Of a DNA stretch of 64,000 nucleotides, positions 32,043 to 40,656 are shown one piece after another. How positions within the stretch are numbered: the stretch's first letter is position 1; every line of letters begins with the position of its first letter. This DNA is from an uncultured Carboxylicivirga sp. (lineage in GTDB: Bacteria > Bacteroidota > Bacteroidia > Bacteroidales > Marinilabiliaceae): contig NZ_OY771430.1 in assembly GCF_963674565.1 (NCBI RefSeq), positions 4,464,001-4,528,000 on the forward strand, written 5' to 3'. Both the position numbers and the translations under genes were made by a program. Below the pieces are notes generated by a model that did not search any database, was not told the DNA's origin, and saw only the letters and a program-made list of their open reading frames with translations.

Positions 32043-33304
32043 TTAATCGGATGGGTCTTTCGTTTAAGAATGAACTGGTGCTCACTTCCTTCACAATGGT
32101 ATTGAATATCTATTCCTGATATTTCACAAATACGTTTCACTATGGATAATCCGATACCTAAAGATTTAGGATGATTCCCGGCTTTTTTAAATCGCTCAAA
32201 GAGTTCTTCTGTTTTAATATTCAGAGGGTCGCCACTATTGGCAATAAATAGTGAATGTTCTGAACAATCAATTTTTATATAACCGTTTTCTTTGTTGTGT
32301 CGAATAGCATTTTTGACCAGGTTTTGAATCAATGTTTGAGCCAGGGTACTATTCATTCTATATCTGCAAGTTCCTGATGAAATAAAATCAACCTTAATCT
32401 GCTTATCATCTATCATGGGTTCAAAAAGATCAATTTGCTCACGAACCAATTCCACAAAGTTAATTTCTTCCTCATCGCTAAACATGCGGTTATCAAGTTT
32501 AGCCAGATAAATTAGAGCCTGGTTGGTTTTAGATAAACGGCTGACTGTTTCCATTAGTCCTGCTAGCGTTTTAAATTCTTTCTCAGTCAGATTGGGTGAT
32601 TGCAGTAGCTCATCAACTTTAGACACAATAATTGCCAGCGGTGTTTGTAATTCATGCGAAGTGTTTTCGGTGTATTGTTTCAGGCGTTCGAAATCATCCT
32701 TAATCTTTTTACCCATCGCATTAAATACCACATTTAGCTGTTCAAATTCATCGATGTCGGAGGGCATCAACTCCAGCTTATTATCTTTATTAACATCAAA
32801 GGTTCGGAGTTTTTTTATGGTGTCGTAGAATACGCTTAATGAATGCTTGGTGGATGCTCTGTTGACCAGATAAAGAATGACAAAGAAGATTATCGGAAAT
32901 ACAGCCAGCATCAATGTGAATTTCATTACCAACAAATCTGAAGGTGCAGTAGACCGAAGTATAGCATATTGAATAACCCCCTGGTCAGCCTGTTTTTCAA
33001 ATGTTAGTTTCCTGTAAAAATCGTAATTACCTGTTTGTCCATTGATAATAACGGTATCATTGAGGATGGTATTTTCGTTCAGAATTTTATTTTGAAATGT
33101 ATCGATTTGAATATCAGCATAAGTTAATCTTAATGTATTAAAATCATCCTCTTGTTCGATCAAACGTTTAGCTGCCAATAACTCATTGTTTAAGAATTTA
33201 TTAACGGCATAACGTATAAAATAATATCCTCCTAAACTACCTAACAGGAAGAAAAAAATACTGGCCGAAATAAAGTTTAACCCTGTTTTGGTTAGCAGTT
33301 TCAT
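32036..33304 (-). CDS. Sensor histidine kinase
   Basis: A 422-residue membrane kinase. It has two spans (residues about 12-32 and 125-147) around a periplasmic domain of about 90 residues, then a HAMP-like linker, the dimerisation box SHELQTPLAII with the phospho-accepting histidine near residue 218, and the ATPase blocks LIQNLVKNAIRHN (N box) and LGIGLSIVKRI (G box). The cognate response regulator is directly upstream (27 bases). The signal is unknown. The gene order after a hemG-like gene may link it to heme or redox state. Confidence 0.94.
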   Translation of the reverse strand: MKLLTKTGLNFISASIFFFLLGSLGGYYFIRYAVNKFLNNELLAAKRLIEQEDDFNTLRLTYADIQIDTFQNKILNENTILNDTVIINGQTGNYDFYRKLTFEKQADQGVIQYAILRSTAPSDLLVMKFTLMLAVFPIIFFVILYLVNRASTKHSLSVFYDTIKKLRTFDVNKDNKLELMPSDIDEFEQLNVVFNAMGKKIKDDFERLKQYTENTSHELQTPLAIIVSKVDELLQSPNLTEKEFKTLAGLMETVSRLSKTNQALIYLAKLDNRMFSDEEEINFVELVREQIDLFEPMIDDKQIKVDFISSGTCRYRMNSTLAQTLIQNLVKNAIRHNKENGYIKIDCSEHSLFIANSGDPLNIKTEELFERFKKAGNHPKSLGIGLSIVKRICEISGIDIQYHCEGSEHQFILKRKTHPIKN

Positions 33305-33331
33305 TTTATATGATGTTTTAGTAGATCTTTG

Positions 33332-34009
33332 CTATTCTGTATCTGTAAATTTATAACCTACCCCATACACATTGCGGATATAATCGCCACAACCTGCTTT
33401 TAACAACTTTTTACGCAGGTTTTTGATATGAGTGTAAATAAAATCATCGGTAAAGCCATAATCCATAAAATCTTTTGACATATGTTCTCCAATTCCGGTT
33501 TTGGTCAGCACCCTGTTTTTGTTGGCAATGAAATAAACTAATAGGTCAAACTCTTTTTTAGTCAGATCAACGGGTTTGTTATTAACTGTTACCAATATCT
33601 CACCCGGAATAACTTTTAATTCATTAAATTCAATATGATCGTCACCTTTAAAGTGAACCCTTCTAACAACTGATTTCAAACGGGCATTTAACTCCGCCAT
33701 TTGAAATGGTTTGGTAAGATAATCATCAGCACCCAGTTCGAGACCTTCAATTTTATTATCCAGACTATCTCTTGCTGAAACAATGATAATACCGGTTTTC
33801 ATGCCTTTGTTTTTAACTTTTCGTAAGACTTCCAGACCATTGCCATCCGGGAGGTTCAAATCAAGGACGATGATATCAAACACAGTATCAACAATGTGAA
33901 GGGCATCATCCAACCGGCTGACCTGTTCACAAAGATGACCTACTGACTCAAGAAAAGTTTTTATACTATTTGCTAATTCCGGTTCGTCTTCAACAATCAG
34001 AATCTTCAT
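33332..34009 (-). CDS. OmpR-family response regulator
   Basis: A 225-residue regulator. The receiver domain has VEDEPELAN, the phospho-acceptor Asp in IIVLDLNLPDG, and the switch Lys in DDYLTKPF. The C-terminal winged helix (VDLTKKEFDLLVYF, YTHIKNLRKKLLKAG, YGVGYKF) binds DNA. It is paired with the histidine kinase that follows it. The genes before it on the same strand encode a 4-TM protein and a protoporphyrinogen oxidase-like enzyme. Confidence 0.95.
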   Translation of the reverse strand: MKILIVEDEPELANSIKTFLESVGHLCEQVSRLDDALHIVDTVFDIIVLDLNLPDGNGLEVLRKVKNKGMKTGIIIVSARDSLDNKIEGLELGADDYLTKPFQMAELNARLKSVVRRVHFKGDDHIEFNELKVIPGEILVTVNNKPVDLTKKEFDLLVYFIANKNRVLTKTGIGEHMSKDFMDYGFTDDFIYTHIKNLRKKLLKAGCGDYIRNVYGVGYKFTDTE

Positions 34010-34042
34010 AAAAGGCTCATTTTATTTATGCATCATTTAATC

Positions 34043-34489
34043 CTACACAGCATGCCTAATAACATTCATGGCCATAGAAACCATTATCATAGCACAGGCA
34101 ACACCAAAATACAAAAGATTTTTCTTATAAATTATTACGGACAGCTTGCTTTGTCGGGCAAAAATCCAACCAATATGGCTCACTACAAGTGTAAAAACCA
34201 TTAGAATAAAATGCTCCACAGCCCAAAATCGACTTCTTAACTCTGTTCGTTTTAATAAGTCTATCTCACCATGTGTGTAATCAATCATATAAAATACGAA
34301 CAATGCTGTTCCTAAAGCCAGTTGAATGTATAATAACACAGTTACCCAAAGAGGTAATCGAACATCCCATTCTGTAACTTCGGATTTTTTAGATAACCCT
34401 GAAATGGCTCTGAACACAATTACTATAGTGACCAGACAAGCTAAGATACTTGTTATAATATGAAAAATCAGTATTCCGTTTCGTATCAT
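34043..34489 (-). CDS. Four-span membrane protein with conserved histidines
   Basis: A 148-residue protein with four hydrophobic spans (residues about 5-28, 46-68, 90-112, 122-143). Histidines fall in spans 1 and 3 (IFHIITS, VEHFILMVF, VVSHIGW) and near the end (IRHAV), a pattern seen in b-type heme-binding proteins. It resembles small Bacteroidota proteins annotated as cytochrome b-like, but I cannot assign it to a named family. It overlaps the stop of the hemG-like gene by 4 bases, which suggests a link to porphyrin oxidation. Confidence 0.6.
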   Translation of the reverse strand: MIRNGILIFHIITSILACLVTIVIVFRAISGLSKKSEVTEWDVRLPLWVTVLLYIQLALGTALFVFYMIDYTHGEIDLLKRTELRSRFWAVEHFILMVFTLVVSHIGWIFARQSKLSVIIYKKNLLYFGVACAMIMVSMAMNVIRHAV

Positions 34490-35859
34490 TGGCTAATTAA
34501 TTGTGCAAGTTGAGTGGCTTGTCTGATGCGATCAGCCATTCCTATACCATCTCTTAAATTACCTGCAATAAAAAGTCCATTGTATTGTTTCTGTACTTTG
34601 TTAATGGCTTTAAAACGTTGGTCTGAATTGACTGCATATTGTGGAATTGCATGTGAATAACGCATAATATCAATCATCGATGGATTAAAAGTAGCGAGTT
34701 TCATCACATCTTTGGTTTCTTTTTCCAACACTTCCATCAGTGTTTTATCTTCTAAATCACATAATTTTTCATTGCGTATACCACCCATAAAAATGGAGAG
34801 CAAAGCCCCTCCTTCAGGTGCACGATTTTTAAACAAAGAAGACATAAATAAAACACCTAACAGATCTCTTTTCTCCTTATGTGGAATTAGGCCTCCAAAG
34901 CCATCTAATGGACGTCCTTCCCACTTATCAAAACCTAAAGCAATTTCAACAACTCTGGCATATTTCAGATTGGTTAGATTTGCCAGTTCTTCCTGCTCCA
35001 GAAAAGAAAATGTTTCTTTCAACCCAACAGAACCAAAAGTACTTACTACTTTATCTGCTGTATAAACTACTTTTTCTTCACTGCTAATAAAGGATACTTC
35101 GTACTTTCCATTGTTTAATGGAAGTACCTTAATTTCATCAGCGCTGAATTGAAAATTCTCATTCCCTGCACTTTTTAATAAGGCATCTGTTAATTGACTT
35201 AAACCACCCTCAATTGAAAATACTGCCCGGTCAACTCTTTTCTCTAATTCGGTCTTTGGTTCTTTGTATTTTTTGATGGTGCCTTTTATAAAACTTCCAT
35301 AGTTCTGTTCAAGATTATAGAGTTTAGGCATTGCGTGACGGGTAATAAGCATGGATGGATCACCTGCATAAATTCCCAGAATAAACGGATCAACAGCATA
35401 ATCCAGAAAACTTTTTCCCATTCTTCGCTTAACCATCTCTGCTAAGGTCTCATCCGGATCAGATCCAGGTTTTCTAAAGGGTTCGCCTAAAATTCTGAAT
35501 TTATCTTTTAATGAAAACAGAGGAGTTGTTACAGCCGGTATTAATCCCTGAGGTAAAGCATGCCATTCACCATTCTTTAGAACATACCTTGTTTTGACAA
35601 GATCATTTCCTTTTTCCAATTTGATAGCATCACCTAACTCATCAAATAATGAAACAACTTCGGGGTGGGAGATAACGCCGGAGTTGGGACCTGATTCATA
35701 GACGAATCCATTTTTTTCCCTGGTTTGAATCACTCCTCCGTGTCGATCATTCTTCTCAATAACCCGAAAATCGATATTCTTCTTATTTAAATGATGAGCA
35801 AGAGTCAGGCCTGTTACACCGGCTCCTAATATGATTACTGAATAATGTTGATTACTCAT
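34486..35859 (-). CDS. hemG: Protoporphyrinogen oxidase (HemG/HemY-type flavoprotein)
   Basis: A 457-residue FAD protein. The N-terminal GxGxxG loop reads ILGAGVTGLTLAHHL, followed by VIEKNDRHGGVIQT and ESGPNSGVISHPEV; the C-terminal flavin motif is LFIAGNLRDGIGMADRIRQA. These match oxygen-dependent protoporphyrinogen IX oxidases, which form protoporphyrin IX before iron insertion. I start at the ATG at 35859, not the TTG at 35865. Its stop overlaps the 4-TM gene by 4 bases. In anaerobic relatives the electron acceptor need not be oxygen, and the 4-TM protein may serve as one. Confidence 0.9.
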   Translation of the reverse strand: MSNQHYSVIILGAGVTGLTLAHHLNKKNIDFRVIEKNDRHGGVIQTREKNGFVYESGPNSGVISHPEVVSLFDELGDAIKLEKGNDLVKTRYVLKNGEWHALPQGLIPAVTTPLFSLKDKFRILGEPFRKPGSDPDETLAEMVKRRMGKSFLDYAVDPFILGIYAGDPSMLITRHAMPKLYNLEQNYGSFIKGTIKKYKEPKTELEKRVDRAVFSIEGGLSQLTDALLKSAGNENFQFSADEIKVLPLNNGKYEVSFISSEEKVVYTADKVVSTFGSVGLKETFSFLEQEELANLTNLKYARVVEIALGFDKWEGRPLDGFGGLIPHKEKRDLLGVLFMSSLFKNRAPEGGALLSIFMGGIRNEKLCDLEDKTLMEVLEKETKDVMKLATFNPSMIDIMRYSHAIPQYAVNSDQRFKAINKVQKQYNGLFIAGNLRDGIGMADRIRQATQLAQLISQ

Positions 35860-35865
35860 TAACAA

Positions 35866-36232
35866 TGCGTTTAACTTATCAATCTATAATTATGCAAGAA
35901 AATAAAAACTCATTTTCTTTTTAGGGTAAATAGGTATTGAAGGCTGTCATATCTGTTTTATCTTTTGCGATACCAAATATTTCAGCATTTGAACAGCAAT
36001 ATAATCAGAATGGTTGAATTACTATTGAACTCTTTTATTTTATCGATACTTCAATATCGAATTTTGGTGACTTTCTTACTTACGATTTAGAATATAAATG
36101 AACTATATGTTGTTGGGAGGTTAGATTTAGCGATGTAAGTGTAAAAATGGTTTGGATTGTCATAATTGTGTAAGCGATTTATTTTAAACCTAACATTAAT
36201 TCGCTTCTTTAACTAAACTCAAACTTAAGATT
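35866..36232. other. 367-base gap between divergent genes
   Basis: No gene or RNA is visible. The region is AT-rich and must hold divergent promoters for the hemG-like operon (minus) and the lipoprotein gene (plus). I see no exact TAnnTTTG element with a -33 partner; TATCTTTTG near 35961 is one base too long. Confidence 0.4.
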
Positions 36233-36736
36233 ATGAAAGCTATACCCATTTTTCTAATGATAGCATTATTATTTTCGGCTTGTACCGAATCGATACTAAG
36301 TGATATTGAAATTGCTGACCCTTACCAACTAAAAGTTAAGGTGAAAATTGAACAGAATAATGAGAATGATAAAGAAATACAGGTGTTTGTCAGGGATACA
36401 AAAAACCATCCGGTTGACCTGTTAACAGGTAAGGTAATTGTAAATGATCACTATGTAAGTTATAGCAGAGCAATGGTAAATTCAGCCGGTGCCAGAGGCT
36501 ACATTTACAAACCACATAATGATGAACAAGTCTTTGACATAACCATCTACTGGAATTCGGTTGATTATCATCGTTTCTTATTAAGTCCTGCTAATGGCTG
36601 GCCTGGCTTTTATTGTAATCATAGCCATTGGGATGATGAAGATGTAGATTTTGAGAGTGATAATTATTCTCTTAGACCTGCTCCATTTTATGATAATGAA
36701 ATTGATATAGCCTATACTATAATGAATGGTTGGTGA
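36233..36736 (+). CDS. Hypothetical lipoprotein
   Basis: A 167-residue protein with a lipoprotein signal (residues 1-16 hydrophobic, lipobox LFSAC with Cys17). The mature part is beta-rich and acidic near the end (HWDDEDVDFESDNY), without motifs that I recognise. It is likely anchored in the outer membrane on the periplasmic side or exposed at the surface. It stands alone, followed by a terminator. Confidence 0.7.
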   Translation: MKAIPIFLMIALLFSACTESILSDIEIADPYQLKVKVKIEQNNENDKEIQVFVRDTKNHPVDLLTGKVIVNDHYVSYSRAMVNSAGARGYIYKPHNDEQVFDITIYWNSVDYHRFLLSPANGWPGFYCNHSHWDDEDVDFESDNYSLRPAPFYDNEIDIAYTIMNGW

Positions 36737-36770
36737 TAAAAAATTTTCAATGACCACTTTTTTCAAAAGA

Positions 36771-36805
36771 AAGCCTGATCAACTCAATTTGGTCGGGCTT
36801 TTTTT
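36771..36805 (+). terminator. Intrinsic terminator after the lipoprotein gene
   Basis: AAGCCTGATCAA (36771-36782) pairs with TTGGTCGGGCTT (36789-36800), allowing G-T pairs, followed by a T run. Confidence 0.85.
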
Positions 36806-36996
36806 AACAAATCGGATTACTAAAGCCTCTAAATACTTGATGTCATCAACTATTTATTAAAGTACATGTAATAAATAGTGACAAATCTGGAAATAGCCTT
36901 TATTTTTAATTGTATTAAGGTATGTTGTATTTTTTAGACTTATGATTTAATACCTTATGCAATTTACCCATTTTATTTCAGTGTAAAATTGTGTTC

Positions 36997-38589
36997 ATGC
37001 ATTTAAGATTAATATATACTTTTCTCTCAGTTATAATACTAACTTCTTGCGGTGTAAATGACCGTACATTAAGTGTGATGAGCTTCAATGTTCGTTATGA
37101 TAATGATCGGGATGGTATTAACAGTTGGGAGAATAGAAAAGATTTGGCATTATCATTTATTGATAAGGAATCACCTGATGTTATTGGATTTCAGGAGGTA
37201 TTGCCTAGACAATTAAATCATTTGCAGGAACACCTGACTGGTTATTCGAGTGTTGCTGCAGGAAGGGATGATGGTAAACTCGGAGGAGAGATGGTGCCAA
37301 TCTTTTTTAATAAGGAAAAATTTGAACTTATCTCATCGTCTCATTTTTGGTTATCGAATACCCCCGAAGTGGCCGGAAGTAAAAGCTGGGGGGCATATTT
37401 TCCAAGAGTTGTTACTTGGGTACAATTGAAGAACCTTGACAATGGTTATATTTTTTATGTATTCAATACACATTTCAGTCATGTAAGTGAATTTGCAAGA
37501 AATGAGAGTGCTGTTTTACTGTTGGATAAAATTCACATTCTGGCCGGTGACGCTCCTGTAATTGTGACAGGTGATTTTAATGCATCATTTGATGAGCTTT
37601 GCTATAAAACATTAACGGGTAACTGGAAGGATCATACAGCATTATGGGATTCTCGTTTTGAGAACCTTACAAACAATAATGATCTGTTAACTACTTTTAA
37701 TGGTTTTAAGGATGATACATCAAAGGTTATCATCGATCATATTTTTGTTAATGGAATGTTTCTGGTTCAATCATTCAAAACATATCCTGTTAAACAAAAT
37801 GACACATTTATTTCAGATCATTATCCTGTTAAAGCTATTCTGTCTTTCAGGTTGAATGAAAAGAAGAAAAGTGAGAAAGAAAAAGAGTTAATTCCTTCGT
37901 TGCCTGATCCATATTTCAACACAAATGAATTAGCTTTTGAGAAAGAAATTGAGGTGCCAATATCAATCATGAGTAATTCAACAAAAATCTTTTATACCAT
38001 TGATGGTTCATCGCCTGATACAACTTCTTTACTATACGAAGGACCAATTAAACTGAAGAGATCTACTTCTATTTCTGCTTTTGCTTATTCGGATGGGAAA
38101 AAGCCATCAAGCATCATTTCAAAAACTTTTATTCGAAAAGGAAATCTCGATGAAGAAATCATTTATTTCACTCCAGCTGATCTTGCAAATCAACAAGGAG
38201 TAACTCTTTTATCAGATTTGAAACACGGTAAAATGAACCTTGAAGAAGGATGGGTAAAATCTGATACTGGTAATGTTGAGATAACCTATAAACTAGCTAA
38301 AAGAAAACAAATAAAGGAACTCTATATTTCTTATCTGATAAGGCCTATAGATGCCATATTAGGGCCTAAAGCAATTGAGGTTAGTGTTTCAAACAATAAC
38401 GAAACCTATGAATTATTTGGTACCGTAAACCTGGTTCCATCAACCGACACTAAAGAGAACCAGAATTGTCTGGCTCAGATTAGTGGGCAAAAATATGGTA
38501 GATATCTTAAAATAAAATTTATTAATCCGGGATTAACCGTTAAAAATATTCCTTCGTCAATGTATATTGATGAAATAATATTAAAATAG
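36997..38589 (+). CDS. Lipoprotein with endonuclease/exonuclease/phosphatase domain and C-terminal binding domains
   Basis: The 530-residue protein begins with a lipoprotein signal (lipobox LTSC, Cys near residue 18). Residues about 25-285 form an EEP-fold enzyme: VMSFNVRYDNDRDG, VIGFQEV (catalytic Glu), FNTHFSH, VTGDFNASF and a final SDHYPV. Residues about 310-380 match the chitobiase/hexosaminidase C-terminal fold (IFYTIDGSSPDTTS, SISAFAYSDGKKPS). The last 130 residues look like a discoidin-type jelly roll (YLIRPIDAILGPKAIEVSVS). A surface-attached phosphodiesterase with glycan-binding domains is likely. I start at the ATG at 36997; a GTG lies at 36991. It ends 1 base before the convergent DUF2797 gene, with no terminator seen between them. 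Confidence 0.83.
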   Translation: MHLRLIYTFLSVIILTSCGVNDRTLSVMSFNVRYDNDRDGINSWENRKDLALSFIDKESPDVIGFQEVLPRQLNHLQEHLTGYSSVAAGRDDGKLGGEMVPIFFNKEKFELISSSHFWLSNTPEVAGSKSWGAYFPRVVTWVQLKNLDNGYIFYVFNTHFSHVSEFARNESAVLLLDKIHILAGDAPVIVTGDFNASFDELCYKTLTGNWKDHTALWDSRFENLTNNNDLLTTFNGFKDDTSKVIIDHIFVNGMFLVQSFKTYPVKQNDTFISDHYPVKAILSFRLNEKKKSEKEKELIPSLPDPYFNTNELAFEKEIEVPISIMSNSTKIFYTIDGSSPDTTSLLYEGPIKLKRSTSISAFAYSDGKKPSSIISKTFIRKGNLDEEIIYFTPADLANQQGVTLLSDLKHGKMNLEEGWVKSDTGNVEITYKLAKRKQIKELYISYLIRPIDAILGPKAIEVSVSNNNETYELFGTVNLVPSTDTKENQNCLAQISGQKYGRYLKIKFINPGLTVKNIPSSMYIDEIILK

Positions 38590-38590
38590 A

Positions 38591-39388
38591 TTAATCCTCA
38601 ACTTGTACAAGGTATCCACTATGACGACGGATATTGATTACCCTGTCATTATCAAATAATAGATACTGACCTTTGATGCCTTGCAATATGCCTTCGATGC
38701 TTAATTCTTTGTCAAATGTGACTGATTGAGGCTTAAGAGGATATTGCAAAACGGGATAATTTAATTCAATTGCTATGCTGTCTTCAACAGCATATTTTTG
38801 TAATTCTTTAGGAAGAAATTCAATTGCTTTTATTCTCTCTTCATCGAGTTTAATTTCGTCGGCTAACTGATTCTTAAGCATATTCCTCCAGTTTGTTTTA
38901 TCTGAAAAGTACTGTTTAAGAAACGATTCAATCACACCTGCTATATGCCTGTTTGGAGTCTCAGCAATAATAACAGCTTTCCAGGCTCCCTGGTCAATCC
39001 AACGGGTAGGGATTTGCGTATGTCTGGTAACCCCAACTTTAATGCCGGAAGCAACCGCCAGATAAACGTAATGTGGTATTAAGCAATGTTCTTCGGCCCA
39101 TTGCTGATCGCGTGATTCCCCTAGATGAGCTCTGCATTTTTCGGGATTCAGAACACATTCTTCGGCTTCAGGTGCTGATTGAAAGCAGCTGTAGCAAAAT
39201 CCCTGACCAAATGATTTAGAAGTAATTTTTCCACAAGAAATACAATTGATCTGATTCTTGTATGTCAGTTTTACAGACTTGCCAATCAGTTCATTTAGCT
39301 GGATTTTTGAATCATTCAAAACCAGTTGATAATGAACAGTATCATTTTCGATACTGGTTCGCATTTTAAGAAGATTACCTTCAATCAT
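38591..39388 (-). CDS. DUF2797 domain protein
   Basis: A 265-residue cytoplasmic protein of the DUF2797 family. It has a zinc-type cysteine cluster near residues 50-110 (CISCGKI, CYSCF, CVLNPEKC, EEHC) and a YVYLAVASGIKVGVTR segment that resembles the start of GIY-YIG-type folds. Function unknown. It overlaps the U32 peptidase gene by 8 bases, so the two are translated together; with the U32 family acting on RNA modification in other bacteria, an RNA role is possible. Confidence 0.85.
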   Translation of the reverse strand: MIEGNLLKMRTSIENDTVHYQLVLNDSKIQLNELIGKSVKLTYKNQINCISCGKITSKSFGQGFCYSCFQSAPEAEECVLNPEKCRAHLGESRDQQWAEEHCLIPHYVYLAVASGIKVGVTRHTQIPTRWIDQGAWKAVIIAETPNRHIAGVIESFLKQYFSDKTNWRNMLKNQLADEIKLDEERIKAIEFLPKELQKYAVEDSIAIELNYPVLQYPLKPQSVTFDKELSIEGILQGIKGQYLLFDNDRVINIRRHSGYLVQVED

Positions 39389-40649
39389 TTTCCTGATTAT
39401 TTAAGGTGTCAGTAAGTTTATATAGTTTATCCGATCGTCTTATTTTTATTTCGACAGGCATGCTGAAACGTTCTCCTTTGATTGTTTTTTCAACAGGTTG
39501 AAGATCTACCCTGATTTCAGGTACCTTCATCTGAAGCACTCCGGTTGTTGGTCCGGTAATCAGTATTTCATCACCCACCTTCAGACTTTGCGTTTCCATT
39601 AAGAATTCTGCCACGCCCAATTTTGGAAAGTAGTTTAATCCTTTGCCAATATACATCTTTTTCTTGGTGGCTCTCGAGCCATAATTATGACTCCATTCGC
39701 CTAATCGCTGCCCTAAATAATAACCATCCCAGAAACCACGATTGAAGACTTCGGATAATTTGGCATCCCATTCCTTTATCTTTTCTTCGCCATAGGTACC
39801 ATCAATCACAGTTGAGATTGCCTCGCTGTAACACTGACAGACGTTTTTAACATATTCAGCCGAACGGGCTCGTCCCTCGATTTTGAAGACTCTTACACCC
39901 GCATCAATCATCTTATTCAGGAAGTGAATGGTTTTCAGGTCTTTTGGTGACATTATGTAATCATTCTCAAGGCTCATCTGCATTCCAGACTCTTTTTCGG
40001 TCACTTCATAACCTCTTCGGCAAGGTTGCAAACAACCTCCTCTGTTAGCCGAAGAGTTCAACTGATGCAGACTGATGTAGCATTTACCAGATGTTGCCAT
40101 GCATAAAGCACCATGAGCAAACATCTCTATCTGAATCAATTCACCTTTTGGGCCTCGTATATCTTCATCAATAATGGTCTGATAGATTGATTTAACCTGG
40201 TCCATATTCAGCTCCCGGGCTAAAACCACAACATCGGCAAAGTGACTGTAAAACTTTAATGTTTCTACATTTGAGATATTTACCTGTGTCGAAATATGAA
40301 CCTCAACTCCTTTTTGATGAGCATAGTTGATAGCTGCCTGATCGGAAGCAATAATTGCCGTAACTTCCATTTCTTTAGCAACATCAATAATCTCTCTCAT
40401 TAATGCCAATTCTTCATTGAAGATGACCACATTTACGGTTAAGTATGTTTTAATGCCATGCTCTTTGGCTATGCGAACAATTTTTCGAAGATCTTCTGTG
40501 CTGAAGTTATTTGATGATCTTGAACGCATGTTTAGTTGCTCAATACCAAAATATACCGAATCTGCTCCCCCTTGTATAGCTGCCATTAATGATTCATATG
40601 AACCAACCGGTGCCATCACTTCAAAATCTTCCCTTTTCAATCCTTTCAT
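39381..40649 (-). CDS. Peptidase U32 family protein
   Basis: A 422-residue U32-type protein: APVGSYESLMAAIQGGADSVYFG at the N-terminus, the family motif EMFAHGALCMATSGKCYIS, and the conserved cysteines in NRGGCLQPCRRGY. Although named for a collagenase-like peptidase, characterised U32 relatives (TrhP, RlhA, UbiU/UbiV) hydroxylate RNA or ubiquinone and carry an Fe-S cluster. The four cysteines here (CMATSGKC, CLQPC) fit that. It overlaps the DUF2797 gene by 8 bases. Confidence 0.9.
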   Translation of the reverse strand: MKGLKREDFEVMAPVGSYESLMAAIQGGADSVYFGIEQLNMRSRSSNNFSTEDLRKIVRIAKEHGIKTYLTVNVVIFNEELALMREIIDVAKEMEVTAIIASDQAAINYAHQKGVEVHISTQVNISNVETLKFYSHFADVVVLARELNMDQVKSIYQTIIDEDIRGPKGELIQIEMFAHGALCMATSGKCYISLHQLNSSANRGGCLQPCRRGYEVTEKESGMQMSLENDYIMSPKDLKTIHFLNKMIDAGVRVFKIEGRARSAEYVKNVCQCYSEAISTVIDGTYGEEKIKEWDAKLSEVFNRGFWDGYYLGQRLGEWSHNYGSRATKKKMYIGKGLNYFPKLGVAEFLMETQSLKVGDEILITGPTTGVLQMKVPEIRVDLQPVEKTIKGERFSMPVEIKIRRSDKLYKLTDTLNNQEND

Positions 40650-40656
40650 TATCTTA

